Source: TMED78 sp036337035 (lineage in GTDB: Bacteria; Pseudomonadota; Gammaproteobacteria; Steroidobacterales; Rariloculaceae). From it: a stretch of DNA of 64,000 bases. The stretch's first letter is position 1, and each line of letters starts with the position of its first letter. Positions 26,056 to 33,640 of this stretch are shown one piece after another. The DNA lies in the NCBI GenBank assembly GCA_036337035.1, contig JAYZFC010000005.1, positions 1-64,000 on the forward strand, read 5' to 3'. Below the pieces are notes generated by a model, which saw only the letters and a list, made by a program, of their open reading frames with translations, was not told the DNA's origin and did not search any database. Made by a program: the position numbers and the translations under genes.

Positions 26056-27087
26056 ATGATTAGATTTTTACTGGTAGTTTTATTTTTTCCATTTTCTACA
26101 AATACATTTTCTCATCACTCAGTTGCTGGAATTTTTGATTCTGATATTCAACTAATCATTGAAGGAACTGTTACTGATGTTGTGTGGAGAAATCCACATG
26201 TTCATTTTACTATCGCAACTTCTAAGAATAATGAAATTATAGCTTGGGATGTAGAAATTACATCATTAAGCACACTAAGAAGAAGAAAGATAGAAAGTAA
26301 TTTTATTGAAATCGGAGATAAAATTAGTGTTGCTGGTAATCCTTCAAGATCTGGTAGTAATGAGATTTATGTTAGAAATATATTACTTCCAAGTGGCTCT
26401 GAAATTATTCTTGAAAATTCATCTTCTGCAGTTTTTGATAACCAACATATCATTGGTCTTTCACAGCTAGAAAGAGCAGGAGATGGATCATCTCCTGATA
26501 AAGGCATATTTAGAGTATGGAGCACAGCAATTAATGCTGGCACTGGATTATGGCTAAGTAAGTATCCACTAACTGAAAATGCAAGAAAGGCGCGAGAAGA
26601 ATTTGACCCTGTTAAAGATGGTATCACAGCAAATTGTAGAGCCAAGGGGATGCCGACCATAATGGAGCAACCATACCCAATGGAATTTGTACAGCAAACT
26701 AATGGAAATATTTTAATTAATCTTGAAGAATATAATACGACTCGTGTAATTCATATGACATCAGATACAAAAAAATCCTCTGAAGAAAAAAATCGCCTGG
26801 GAATATCTTACGGCAAATGGGAGGGTTCAAGTTTAGTTGTCAAAACAACTAATATTAATTGGCCTCACTTTGATAGAGATGGGATACCATTAAGCGAGGA
26901 AGTAGAAATTGAAGAGTACTTTACTCTGTCTGAAGATGGCAGTAGATTGGATTATAGGATGCATCTAACTGATCCAATCAATTTTACCTCACCTATTGTT
27001 TTAGGATCTGAGGAAGGCAAGCATTGGTTATGGTACCCTGAAATCAAAGTAGAGCCATTTAACTGCATTGTAGATAGTGATACTTAG
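26056..27087 (+). CDS. DUF6152 family exported protein, copy 1
   Basis: A 343-residue secreted protein whose N-terminal domain fits DUF6152 (recognised from memory, function unknown). A signal peptide of about 19 residues would be cut before HHSVAGIFD, so the mature protein would start with His-His-Ser. The DUF6152 core (about 20-120) has VVWRNPHVHF with the family NPH motif and IAWDVE. The C-terminal 200 residues contain a second conserved region also present in the paralogue at 61158-62192 (KYPLTENARKA and EFVQ...INLEEYNTTRVIHM). The start lies only 12 bases after a terminator. It converges with the gene at 27089 with almost no gap. Confidence 0.8.
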   Translation: MIRFLLVVLFFPFSTNTFSHHSVAGIFDSDIQLIIEGTVTDVVWRNPHVHFTIATSKNNEIIAWDVEITSLSTLRRRKIESNFIEIGDKISVAGNPSRSGSNEIYVRNILLPSGSEIILENSSSAVFDNQHIIGLSQLERAGDGSSPDKGIFRVWSTAINAGTGLWLSKYPLTENARKAREEFDPVKDGITANCRAKGMPTIMEQPYPMEFVQQTNGNILINLEEYNTTRVIHMTSDTKKSSEEKNRLGISYGKWEGSSLVVKTTNINWPHFDRDGIPLSEEVEIEEYFTLSEDGSRLDYRMHLTDPINFTSPIVLGSEEGKHWLWYPEIKVEPFNCIVDSDT

Positions 27088-27088
27088 A

Positions 27089-27691
27089 TTAAAATATTTG
27101 CCATGGGTATGATTTTAAATTATCTCTGCATCCCGACAATTGTTCACCATAAACATCAGCCCTTTCCTTCACTTCGCTAGCGTATCTCTTAACATCATCA
27201 TTAGTTTTCCAATTGCCAGATCTATAGCCCCCTAAACCCTCGTAATAAACGAGATAAAGGCTATATGCATCATTTTTATTTATTCCTAGAAGCCTACTAC
27301 TTCTATCGTTATACCAGCCTATAAAATCCATTGCGTCTTCAAAATTATCTCTTCTTTTAAACCAACTAGAGCCAGTATCATTTAAATAATCTTGCCAGGC
27401 ATCATCTGTAATTTGAGCATATCCATAAGCACTAGATGTTCTTCCCCAAGGAATAAGACCTAGAAAATAATATCTGGGTGGCTTGGCATCATGATCAAAA
27501 CTTGACTCCCTAAAAATAAAACTTAATCCTACTTCTGGAAGCAATCCCCATCTCTGCTCAGTGCTAACAGCAGTACGATACCATCTTGGATACTCAGTAA
27601 AAATTCCACATAAATTGTTTGGCGAAGATGGAGGAGCTGAAGCACAGCCTGCTAGAAAAAAAATAAAAGATACAACTAAGAGCTTATACAA
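27089..27691 (-). CDS. Lipoprotein with lytic transglycosylase (SLT-like) fold
   Basis: The 200-residue protein has a lipoprotein signal with lipobox LAGC (Cys16). The body matches lysozyme-like transglycosylase features: Glu62 in IFRESSFD as candidate catalytic acid, SSAYGYAQITDDAW (the GxAQ-type motif), and a later YYEGLGGYRSG segment. It is probably anchored in the outer or inner membrane facing the periplasm, where it would cut peptidoglycan or help insert machines through it. It is shorter than MltC or Slt and has no LysM repeats. It stands alone between a convergent DUF6152 gene and metX. The precise activity is not established. Confidence 0.8.
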   Translation of the reverse strand: MYKLLVVSFIFFLAGCASAPPSSPNNLCGIFTEYPRWYRTAVSTEQRWGLLPEVGLSFIFRESSFDHDAKPPRYYFLGLIPWGRTSSAYGYAQITDDAWQDYLNDTGSSWFKRRDNFEDAMDFIGWYNDRSSRLLGINKNDAYSLYLVYYEGLGGYRSGNWKTNDDVKRYASEVKERADVYGEQLSGCRDNLKSYPWQIF

Positions 27692-27747
27692 AAAAACACC
27701 TCTATAGCATTATAAAACTAATGAATTAAAAAAATACTTATCGGATA

Positions 27748-28785
27748 TTACAAAACTATATTTTTTTGAATCCACGCAGCTATTCTATCATTAACATTTT
27801 CTAATTCAATTAAAAAAGAATCATGGCCATGCGAATAGGAGAGTCTTTCTAATGAGGCGTTTGGGATATATTTTGCTAATTCCTCTTGTTCTGATAATGG
27901 ATATAGAATATCAGTATCTATACCTACAATAAGCGCTGGCTGCTTTATTTTTGATAATACCTCGAAATATTCTCCTCTATCTCTTGATACATCGTGCTTG
28001 TCCATCGATTGAGTTAATTTAACATAGCAATTAGCATCAAAACGATCTACTAACTTATCTCCATGATGATGCAAATAAGTCTCAACAGAAAAATGGTGTG
28101 AACCATTCTTCTCAATCTTGTCTCTCCCAAACCTTTTGCCAAAAGATTCAAATGATCGATAAGAAATCATTGCTATCATTCTTGCTATTGCAAGTCCTGA
28201 CTTAGGGCCTGCCCCTAAAGAATAATTACCATTCTTCCAATTTGGGTCATTGTATATTGCTTGCCTTTGCGCCTCACTCCAAGCTATGCACCAAGCAGAA
28301 TGTCTTCCTCCAGTACCTATAACAATTACACCTTTAATGTAATCATCAAAAAAAGACCATTCTAAAGCCTGCATACCCCCCATTGATCCACCAATACAGA
28401 AAGATACACTTTTAACGCCTAGCTCATCTAAAAGTTTTTTATGTAAATTAACAGTATCTCTTATCGATGGGATAGGGAAAGCATTACCGTAGATATTCCC
28501 TGTATCAGGATTGATTGATAGCGGAGAAACTGTTCCATAAGGTGAGGCAATAGCATTTGCACAAATAATAAAATACTTATCTGTATCTAATGACTTACCT
28601 GGACCAACTAAATGAGACCACCATTCATCTGCATTGCAGTCTCCAGTCAAAGCATGACAGATGACGACGGCATTATCAGCGCTAGTGTTCAATTTGCCCC
28701 ATGTTTTATAGGCAACTTGAATATCTGTTAGCGTAGTTCCATCCTCTAATTTAAATTGAGGAAAAGACTTAACGCTATGTGGCAT
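27748..28785 (-). CDS. metX: Homoserine O-acetyltransferase (MetX)
   Basis: MetX activates homoserine by O-acylation for methionine synthesis. The 345-residue alpha/beta hydrolase has the triad Ser134 (GGSMGGMQALEW), Asp292 (GIDTDILYP) and His321 (GHDSFLIE). It also has the family motifs ICHALTGD and the GPGKSLDTDKYFIICAN segment. It follows metY by 42 bases in the same operon. MetY uses O-acetylhomoserine, which favours acetyl over succinyl specificity, but some MetX enzymes are succinyltransferases, so the acyl donor is an inference. GGGGT precedes the ATG. A distant paralogue lies at 42835-43920. Confidence 0.9.
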   Translation of the reverse strand: MPHSVKSFPQFKLEDGTTLTDIQVAYKTWGKLNTSADNAVVICHALTGDCNADEWWSHLVGPGKSLDTDKYFIICANAIASPYGTVSPLSINPDTGNIYGNAFPIPSIRDTVNLHKKLLDELGVKSVSFCIGGSMGGMQALEWSFFDDYIKGVIVIGTGGRHSAWCIAWSEAQRQAIYNDPNWKNGNYSLGAGPKSGLAIARMIAMISYRSFESFGKRFGRDKIEKNGSHHFSVETYLHHHGDKLVDRFDANCYVKLTQSMDKHDVSRDRGEYFEVLSKIKQPALIVGIDTDILYPLSEQEELAKYIPNASLERLSYSHGHDSFLIELENVNDRIAAWIQKNIVL

Positions 28786-28827
28786 AACTTACCCCAGCTA
28801 TATTGAAAAATATATCCTTGCAGCCTC

Positions 28828-30108
28828 TTATTTTGCAGCAGCAAGCCCTTTATCTATATCCTCAATAATATCATCAATATGCTCAATACCAATCGATAAT
28901 CTTACCAACTCTGGAGAAATTCCGGCATCCCCTTGCTGATCCGGGTTTAATTGTGAATGAGTAGTAGTAGCAGGATGAATAGCCAAACTCTTAGCATCAC
29001 CAACATTAGCCAAATGACTAAACATTTCAACTCCTTCAATGAAGTTTTTACCTGCCTCAAGGCCGCCCTTTATACCAAAAACAACCATAGGGCCTCCCAT
29101 CCCGCTTAAATACTTCTCATTTAATGAATGTGAGGGGTCATCAGGCAATCCCGGGAATCTTACCCATTCAACCTGCTTGTTGTCCTTAAGATACTCAGCT
29201 ACAGCCTTAGCATTTTCACAATGCTTTTGCATTCTAAGTGGAAGAGTCTCCAGCCCTTGAGCAAAAATCCATGCATTATCAGGAGAAATACAAGCTCCAA
29301 GATTTCTTAATGGAATAACACGCATTCTAATTGCATAAGCAACCGGAGCTAGAGTATCTGGTAAATCATGTGCCCAACGAACTCCATGATAACTGGACTC
29401 TGGCTCATTCATTAAAGGAAATTTGTCTCCCTTCCAATCAAATTTCCCAGAATCAACTACTACTCCTCCAATTCCAGAACCTGCTCCTCCCATCCATTTT
29501 GTTAATGAGTTTATAACTATATCGGCTCCAAAATCTATTGAACGCTGAAGAACCGGAGTAGTAAAAGTTGCATCAACAATTAGAGGAATGCCGTGTGCTT
29601 TTGCAATATTAGAAATTGCTTCAATATCAGCAATATCACAAGCTGGATTTGAAAGCGTTTCACAAAATAATGCTTTTGTATTAGAAGTTATAGCTGCAGC
29701 AAAATTTTCAGGTGTATTTGGATCAACAAAATTAGTCTTAATACCAAACTGAGGCAAAATATCATTAAACATGGTAAATGTACCGCCATACAAATTATCA
29801 GCCGAAACAATTTCATCGCCTGCTTTACAAATATTATTAATCGAATTAAAGATAGCTGCAGTTCCAGAGGCTAAAGCTAAAGCAGCTGCTCCTCCCTCAA
29901 GGGCAGCAACTCTTTGCTCCAAGGCATCTTGAGTAGGATTCATCAGTCTTGTATAAATATTTCCTAATTCTCTTAAAGCAAAAAGATTGGCCGCATGCTC
30001 AGTATTGTTGAATTGAAATGCAGCAGTTCTATAAATAGGTATAGCTCTAGAATTTGTAGCAGTATCAGGCGCTGAACCTGCGTGTACACATTGAGTTTCA
30101 AGCTTCAA
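28828..30108 (-). CDS. metY: O-acetylhomoserine sulfhydrylase (MetY)
   Basis: This PLP enzyme makes homocysteine directly from O-acetylhomoserine and sulfide, bypassing cystathionine. The 426-residue protein has the Cys/Met-metabolism fold with the catalytic Lys204 in NSLTKWMGG. It also has the N-terminal TQCVHAGSAPD and YTRLMNPTQDALEQRVAALEGG, and SGTAAIFNSI. Its length above 420 and the insertion around 225-260 fit MetY rather than MetB or MetC. It starts with TTG at 30108, preceded by GGAG at 7 bases. metX follows. The 199 bases upstream show no SAM riboswitch or MetJ box. Confidence 0.92.
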   Translation of the reverse strand: MKLETQCVHAGSAPDTATNSRAIPIYRTAAFQFNNTEHAANLFALRELGNIYTRLMNPTQDALEQRVAALEGGAAALALASGTAAIFNSINNICKAGDEIVSADNLYGGTFTMFNDILPQFGIKTNFVDPNTPENFAAAITSNTKALFCETLSNPACDIADIEAISNIAKAHGIPLIVDATFTTPVLQRSIDFGADIVINSLTKWMGGAGSGIGGVVVDSGKFDWKGDKFPLMNEPESSYHGVRWAHDLPDTLAPVAYAIRMRVIPLRNLGACISPDNAWIFAQGLETLPLRMQKHCENAKAVAEYLKDNKQVEWVRFPGLPDDPSHSLNEKYLSGMGGPMVVFGIKGGLEAGKNFIEGVEMFSHLANVGDAKSLAIHPATTTHSQLNPDQQGDAGISPELVRLSIGIEHIDDIIEDIDKGLAAAK

Positions 30109-30307
30109 TTTTATTCTCCATTAATTTCATTATTTTTTAAGATCGAGTAGGATATCATTAGTATTTATATAATTCTTGAATATTAACTCTAATTCTTATA
30201 ACTTTTTGCTATATAGGTAAGCTAAGTTAATAAAATACTAAGAAATAAATATCAGTTGTAAAAGATAATACAAGATGAGTAATTACAAATAATTAAAGCC
30301 AATTATG

Positions 30308-31348
30308 TTACTCAATACCAACTAAGCTTAATAATTCCTCACTATACTGCGATCTAGCTTCCTCATAAATTGGTGCAACTGCATCAATAAATGCCTGTCT
30401 ATCAGATTCTGTTATTCGCAAAATCGTACCTCCAGCCTCTTTAATAGCTACCTCTGAATCTATTTCTTCCTGTATATGAAGCTCTCTTTGAAAGGCAATA
30501 GCATCTTTAAAAGCTAATCGTATCTCATCTTGTAATTCTTTTGGCCAAGCATCAAATGACTGTTGGTGAACAAATATGGGTCTAGAAATATAAAAATGGT
30601 TTGTTTCGCTATGAAACTTATGAAAATTATGAACTCCATATGTAACTGTATTTACAAAAGGATTTTCTTGAGCGTCTATCTCTCCAGCTTTAACACGGGC
30701 TATAACTTGAGTTAAATCCATAATTTCTGGATCAGCACCCAAGAGTTCAAAAGTCCGTTTCTGCACTTCACTAGGTAATACTCTAATACTTAAATCATCA
30801 AGATCACTTGGTACTCTAACTGGTCTAACTCGATTAGAGATATGTCTAAAACCATTTTCAAAAAAACCTAAAATGCGATAATTCATCTTCTGCTCTAAAT
30901 TGGTTGCTAGCATTTCACCGAAGGCGCCATCTACTGCTGCTCTCGCTTCTTCTGTATCAGAAAAAATAAAAGGTAAGTCGGCAACTCCTAGCTCAGGAAC
31001 TCTAGAGGTCATATAACTACTAGACTGATAACCAATTGTAATAAGCCCGCTTTCTACTAACCAGAGAATATCTGAAGCTGGATAGCCTATATCCATAATA
31101 TTATAGACATACTTTATATCAACTAAATCACCAAACTTTGCTTCTAATCGATCACCAACTTGCTTTAAAGCTAAACTAAAGCCAGTTGTTGGTGGACCAT
31201 ATCCTCCCATAATTATTTGAATCTGCTCGCCTGTAGCAGAAAGCGGTGCATTTTGATTTACTTCCATATTTTGATCCATATTTTGTGAACAACCTGCAAA
31301 AAAAAGAAACAAGGCACTAAGTAAAACTGGTAATATTTTATATTGCAT
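30308..31348 (-). CDS. TRAP-type transporter substrate-binding lipoprotein (DctP family), orphan
   Basis: The 346-residue protein has a lipoprotein signal with lipobox FAGC (Cys20) and a DctP-type binding domain. Characteristic parts are the FGDLVDIKYVYN strand, a substrate-contacting region around SNRVRPVRVPSDLDDLSIRVLPSE with an arginine that commonly pairs with a carboxylate, and the EIDAQENPF motif. Such proteins deliver organic acids to DctQM permeases. No dctQ or dctM gene lies beside it or anywhere in the window. The lipid anchor in place of a free periplasmic form is less common for the family. AAGGAG stands upstream of the ATG. The ligand is unknown. Confidence 0.85.
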   Translation of the reverse strand: MQYKILPVLLSALFLFFAGCSQNMDQNMEVNQNAPLSATGEQIQIIMGGYGPPTTGFSLALKQVGDRLEAKFGDLVDIKYVYNIMDIGYPASDILWLVESGLITIGYQSSSYMTSRVPELGVADLPFIFSDTEEARAAVDGAFGEMLATNLEQKMNYRILGFFENGFRHISNRVRPVRVPSDLDDLSIRVLPSEVQKRTFELLGADPEIMDLTQVIARVKAGEIDAQENPFVNTVTYGVHNFHKFHSETNHFYISRPIFVHQQSFDAWPKELQDEIRLAFKDAIAFQRELHIQEEIDSEVAIKEAGGTILRITESDRQAFIDAVAPIYEEARSQYSEELLSLVGIE

Positions 31349-31468
31349 ATCAACTAAACTCCTTTAATTCAACAAAAATAGCGCCTTAAGGCTGTAAAAA
31401 ATTATTTAAAAACCCTTAATATAAGCTATTTTTCAAAAATTCAGTAACAATAACTTACTTTTTTCTAG

Positions 31469-31474
31469 TATAAT
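31469..31474 (+). promoter_or_regulatory. Predicted -10 element of mltF
   Basis: A perfect TATAAT. The region 17-18 bases upstream (around 31445-31450) is only a weak -35. Transcription would start near 31481, giving a leader of about 24 bases that contains AGGAG (31494-31498) just before a CTG at 31505. This supports an mltF start at or near the CTG. Confidence 0.5.
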
Positions 31475-31504
31475 AACATCTACTAGACAAGGTAGGAGAA
31501 TTGT

Positions 31505-32923
31505 CTGAAACTTTTATTGTTAGTTTTTACAATAATTTGTTTGTCGACTTGTTCGAAAGTTACCCCTCCCCCTACTACTTTACTTCAAAATGTAATTGAT
31601 TCTGGTTTATTTAGAGTTATCACCACAAACACTCCAACTACTTTTTATAAAAATAATGATGGTTTTCATGGTATTGAATATAAGCTCGCTAAAGGCTATG
31701 CAGATTATATTGGTGTTGATCTAGATATTTATATAGCTAAAAATTTTAATCATATTTTCTCTGAAATAGCCGATGGAAAAGCTCATGTAGCAGCTGCAAA
31801 CTTAACAGTAAATCAAATTCATGAACAAATCGTTGAGTATAGCATCCCTTATTTCCAGACTAGCTATCAAGTTATCTATAAGAGAAATACAAAAAGACCA
31901 AAATCTTTAAATGATACATCTGAGGGTAGACTTGAAATCCTTGCAGGGTCTTCATATATTCAAATGCTAGAAGATGCCAAGATAAATAATCCTAATCTAA
32001 AGTGGAAAGAAGTTTATCATCCAAATATAGAGACTCTACTTAAAAAAATTAGTGATGGGGAGCTAGACTATACAATCGTAGATGCTAATTCATTTAAATC
32101 AATCCAACTATCTTACCCAGAAGCCGAAGTGGCTTTCTCTATAGATAGTAAAGAATCCATGTCCTGGGCATTACCAAAAAGCAATGATAACTCTCTAAGA
32201 GATAGTGTTAATGATTATTTTAATACTATTAGTAAATCAGGAAAACTGAATAGGATTATAGACGAATATTATTTTGTTTCAGAAAAAAAATTCAATTACT
32301 TTAACTCACGAGTTTTTCTAAATCACTATGAGCAAAGGTTGCCTAAATACAGAGATTTCTTTGAGAGAGAGGCGAAAAAATATAATGGTCTAGATTGGAA
32401 GCTTTTAGCTGCGCTTTCTTATCAAGAATCACACTGGAATTACAAAGCCGTATCTCCTACTGGTGTTAGAGGCCTTATGATGCTAACTCTAGATACAGCA
32501 AAAATGATGGGTATCAATAATAGAATAAATCCAGAAGAAAGTATTATTGGAGGAGCAAAATATTATTCTCAACTTTATAATAGGCTACCTAATAGAATAA
32601 ATGATCCTGATAAAACTTGGTTTGCGCTTGCTGCTTACAATGTAGGATATGGTCATCTAGAAGATGCTAGAATAATAACAGAAAAACAAGGCATGAATCC
32701 TGATTCATGGAACGATGTAAAAAAACACCTGCCTTTACTCAGTGATTCAAATTGGTATAAACATACTTCTAGGGGCTATGCTAGAGGTGAAGAACCAGTA
32801 AATTATGTAGCAAATATTAAAAAATACTATAATGCTTTAAAATGGTTAACAGCTAATGAAAAAAGGGGAGTTCCTATTGAGGATCTTCTAGTAAATAATA
32901 CTGTATCTAACGACGAGCTCTAA
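31505..32923 (+). CDS. mltF: Membrane-bound lytic murein transglycosylase F, apparent CTG start
   Basis: MltF cleaves peptidoglycan with formation of anhydro-muropeptides. It has an N-terminal solute-binding-protein-like domain (about 25-255: LFRVITTNTPTTFY, GIEYKLAKGYADY, GELDYTIVD) that acts as regulator. A C-terminal SLT domain has the catalytic Glu308 in SYQESHW and VSPTGVRGLMMLT, AAYNVGYGH and YVANIKKYY. The first usual start codon in frame is TTG at 31517, which gives an uncharged, unusually short N-terminus. CTG at 31505 follows AGGAG by 6 bases and yields MKLLLL plus a hydrophobic stretch ending LSTC, a plausible lipoprotein signal. TAG at 31493 blocks longer starts. From CTG the protein has 472 residues. 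The 3' end overlaps tadA by 17 bases (convergent). Confidence 0.9.
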   Translation: MKLLLLVFTIICLSTCSKVTPPPTTLLQNVIDSGLFRVITTNTPTTFYKNNDGFHGIEYKLAKGYADYIGVDLDIYIAKNFNHIFSEIADGKAHVAAANLTVNQIHEQIVEYSIPYFQTSYQVIYKRNTKRPKSLNDTSEGRLEILAGSSYIQMLEDAKINNPNLKWKEVYHPNIETLLKKISDGELDYTIVDANSFKSIQLSYPEAEVAFSIDSKESMSWALPKSNDNSLRDSVNDYFNTISKSGKLNRIIDEYYFVSEKKFNYFNSRVFLNHYEQRLPKYRDFFEREAKKYNGLDWKLLAALSYQESHWNYKAVSPTGVRGLMMLTLDTAKMMGINNRINPEESIIGGAKYYSQLYNRLPNRINDPDKTWFALAAYNVGYGHLEDARIITEKQGMNPDSWNDVKKHLPLLSDSNWYKHTSRGYARGEEPVNYVANIKKYYNALKWLTANEKRGVPIEDLLVNNTVSNDEL

Positions 32924-33353
32924 AAAAATCCTTAAGTATCTTCCTGCAATCATCTTCTAAAATTCCAGAATGAACCTCTATCGAGTGGTTTAAGTTTTTG
33001 TTATTTACTAGATCAAAAACAGAGCCACAAGCCCCAGCTATCTTATCTGAGGTGCCATAAATGATTCTAGAGATCCTTGCATGCACTAGAGCACTTGCAC
33101 ACATTGAACATGGCTCCAATGTTACATATAAGGTTGTATCTAGCAATCTATAATTTTTTATTGACCTTCCTGCTAATCTAAGTACATTAATTTCGGCATG
33201 AGCAGTTGGATCAGAAGAAGCAATCATAGAATTGCCAGAACCAGCAATAATCTTCTTATCTGAATTAACTAAAATTGCTCCAACTGGAACTTCTCCTAGT
33301 TCCATTGACTTTTTAGCATAGCCAAAAGCCTCTCTCATTAGATCTACTTGCAT
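32907..33353 (-). CDS. tadA: tRNA-specific adenosine deaminase TadA
   Basis: TadA converts A34 to inosine in tRNA-Arg(ACG). The 148-residue cytidine-deaminase-fold protein has the zinc site His52-Ala-Glu54 (TAHAEINVL) and Cys82/Cys85 (EPCSMC). The LVHARISRIIYG and DDCRKILKDFFRARR segments are typical of TadA. It overlaps the 3' end of the ogt-like gene upstream by 10 bases and the convergent mltF gene by 17 bases, a sign of tight packing. It ends the long minus-strand run that starts at guaB. Confidence 0.95.
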   Translation of the reverse strand: MQVDLMREAFGYAKKSMELGEVPVGAILVNSDKKIIAGSGNSMIASSDPTAHAEINVLRLAGRSIKNYRLLDTTLYVTLEPCSMCASALVHARISRIIYGTSDKIAGACGSVFDLVNNKNLNHSIEVHSGILEDDCRKILKDFFRARR

Positions 33354-33640
33354 TTTTCCTTCATTAATAAAGATATTTTTTTACTGACTCCACCCTTTAA
33401 ACTATAACCCCCCAAAGAGCCATTAGATCGGATAACCCTATGGCAAGGTATAGCTGATGGTAAAGGATTTTTTCCACAAGCATTTGCCACTGCTCTCGCA
33501 GATTTAGGGTGTCCAATAGCAACAGCTATCTCTTTGTAGGATCTAGTTTGACCTGCAGGAATTCTAATTATTTCATTCCATACTTTTATCTGAAATTCTG
33601 TACCAGCTAAAATCAAAATATGTCCATTACATATCTTCAA
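33344..33640 (-). CDS. Single-domain O6-alkylguanine-DNA alkyltransferase (Ogt/MGMT-like)
   Basis: The 98-residue protein is only the C-terminal half of an Ogt/Ada methyltransferase: GTEFQIKVWNEIIRIPAGQTRSYKE, the DNA-binding helix GHPKSARAVANACGKNP, and the active site PCHRV with Cys66. The cysteine is present, so it is not an alkyltransferase-like (ATL) protein, where it is replaced. The N-terminal domain of classical Ogt is missing and the frame is closed by TAA just upstream. The start is uncertain: TTG at 33640 has no good Shine-Dalgarno, and a second TTG at 33616 has GGA at 7 bases. It overlaps the preceding gene by 14 bases and tadA by 10. It should remove alkyl groups from O6-guanine. 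Confidence 0.82.
   Translation of the reverse strand: MKICNGHILILAGTEFQIKVWNEIIRIPAGQTRSYKEIAVAIGHPKSARAVANACGKNPLPSAIPCHRVIRSNGSLGGYSLKGGVSKKISLLMKEKCK

Noticed and set aside
30109..30307. SAM riboswitch or MetJ operator upstream of metY
   Set aside because: No structured G-rich leader and no AGACGTCT-type repeats are visible in the 199 bases.
33344..33640. Alkyltransferase-like (ATL) protein or pseudogene
   Set aside because: The PCHRV cysteine is intact, which excludes ATL, and the frame is open and conserved over the whole domain, so a pseudogene is not supported.
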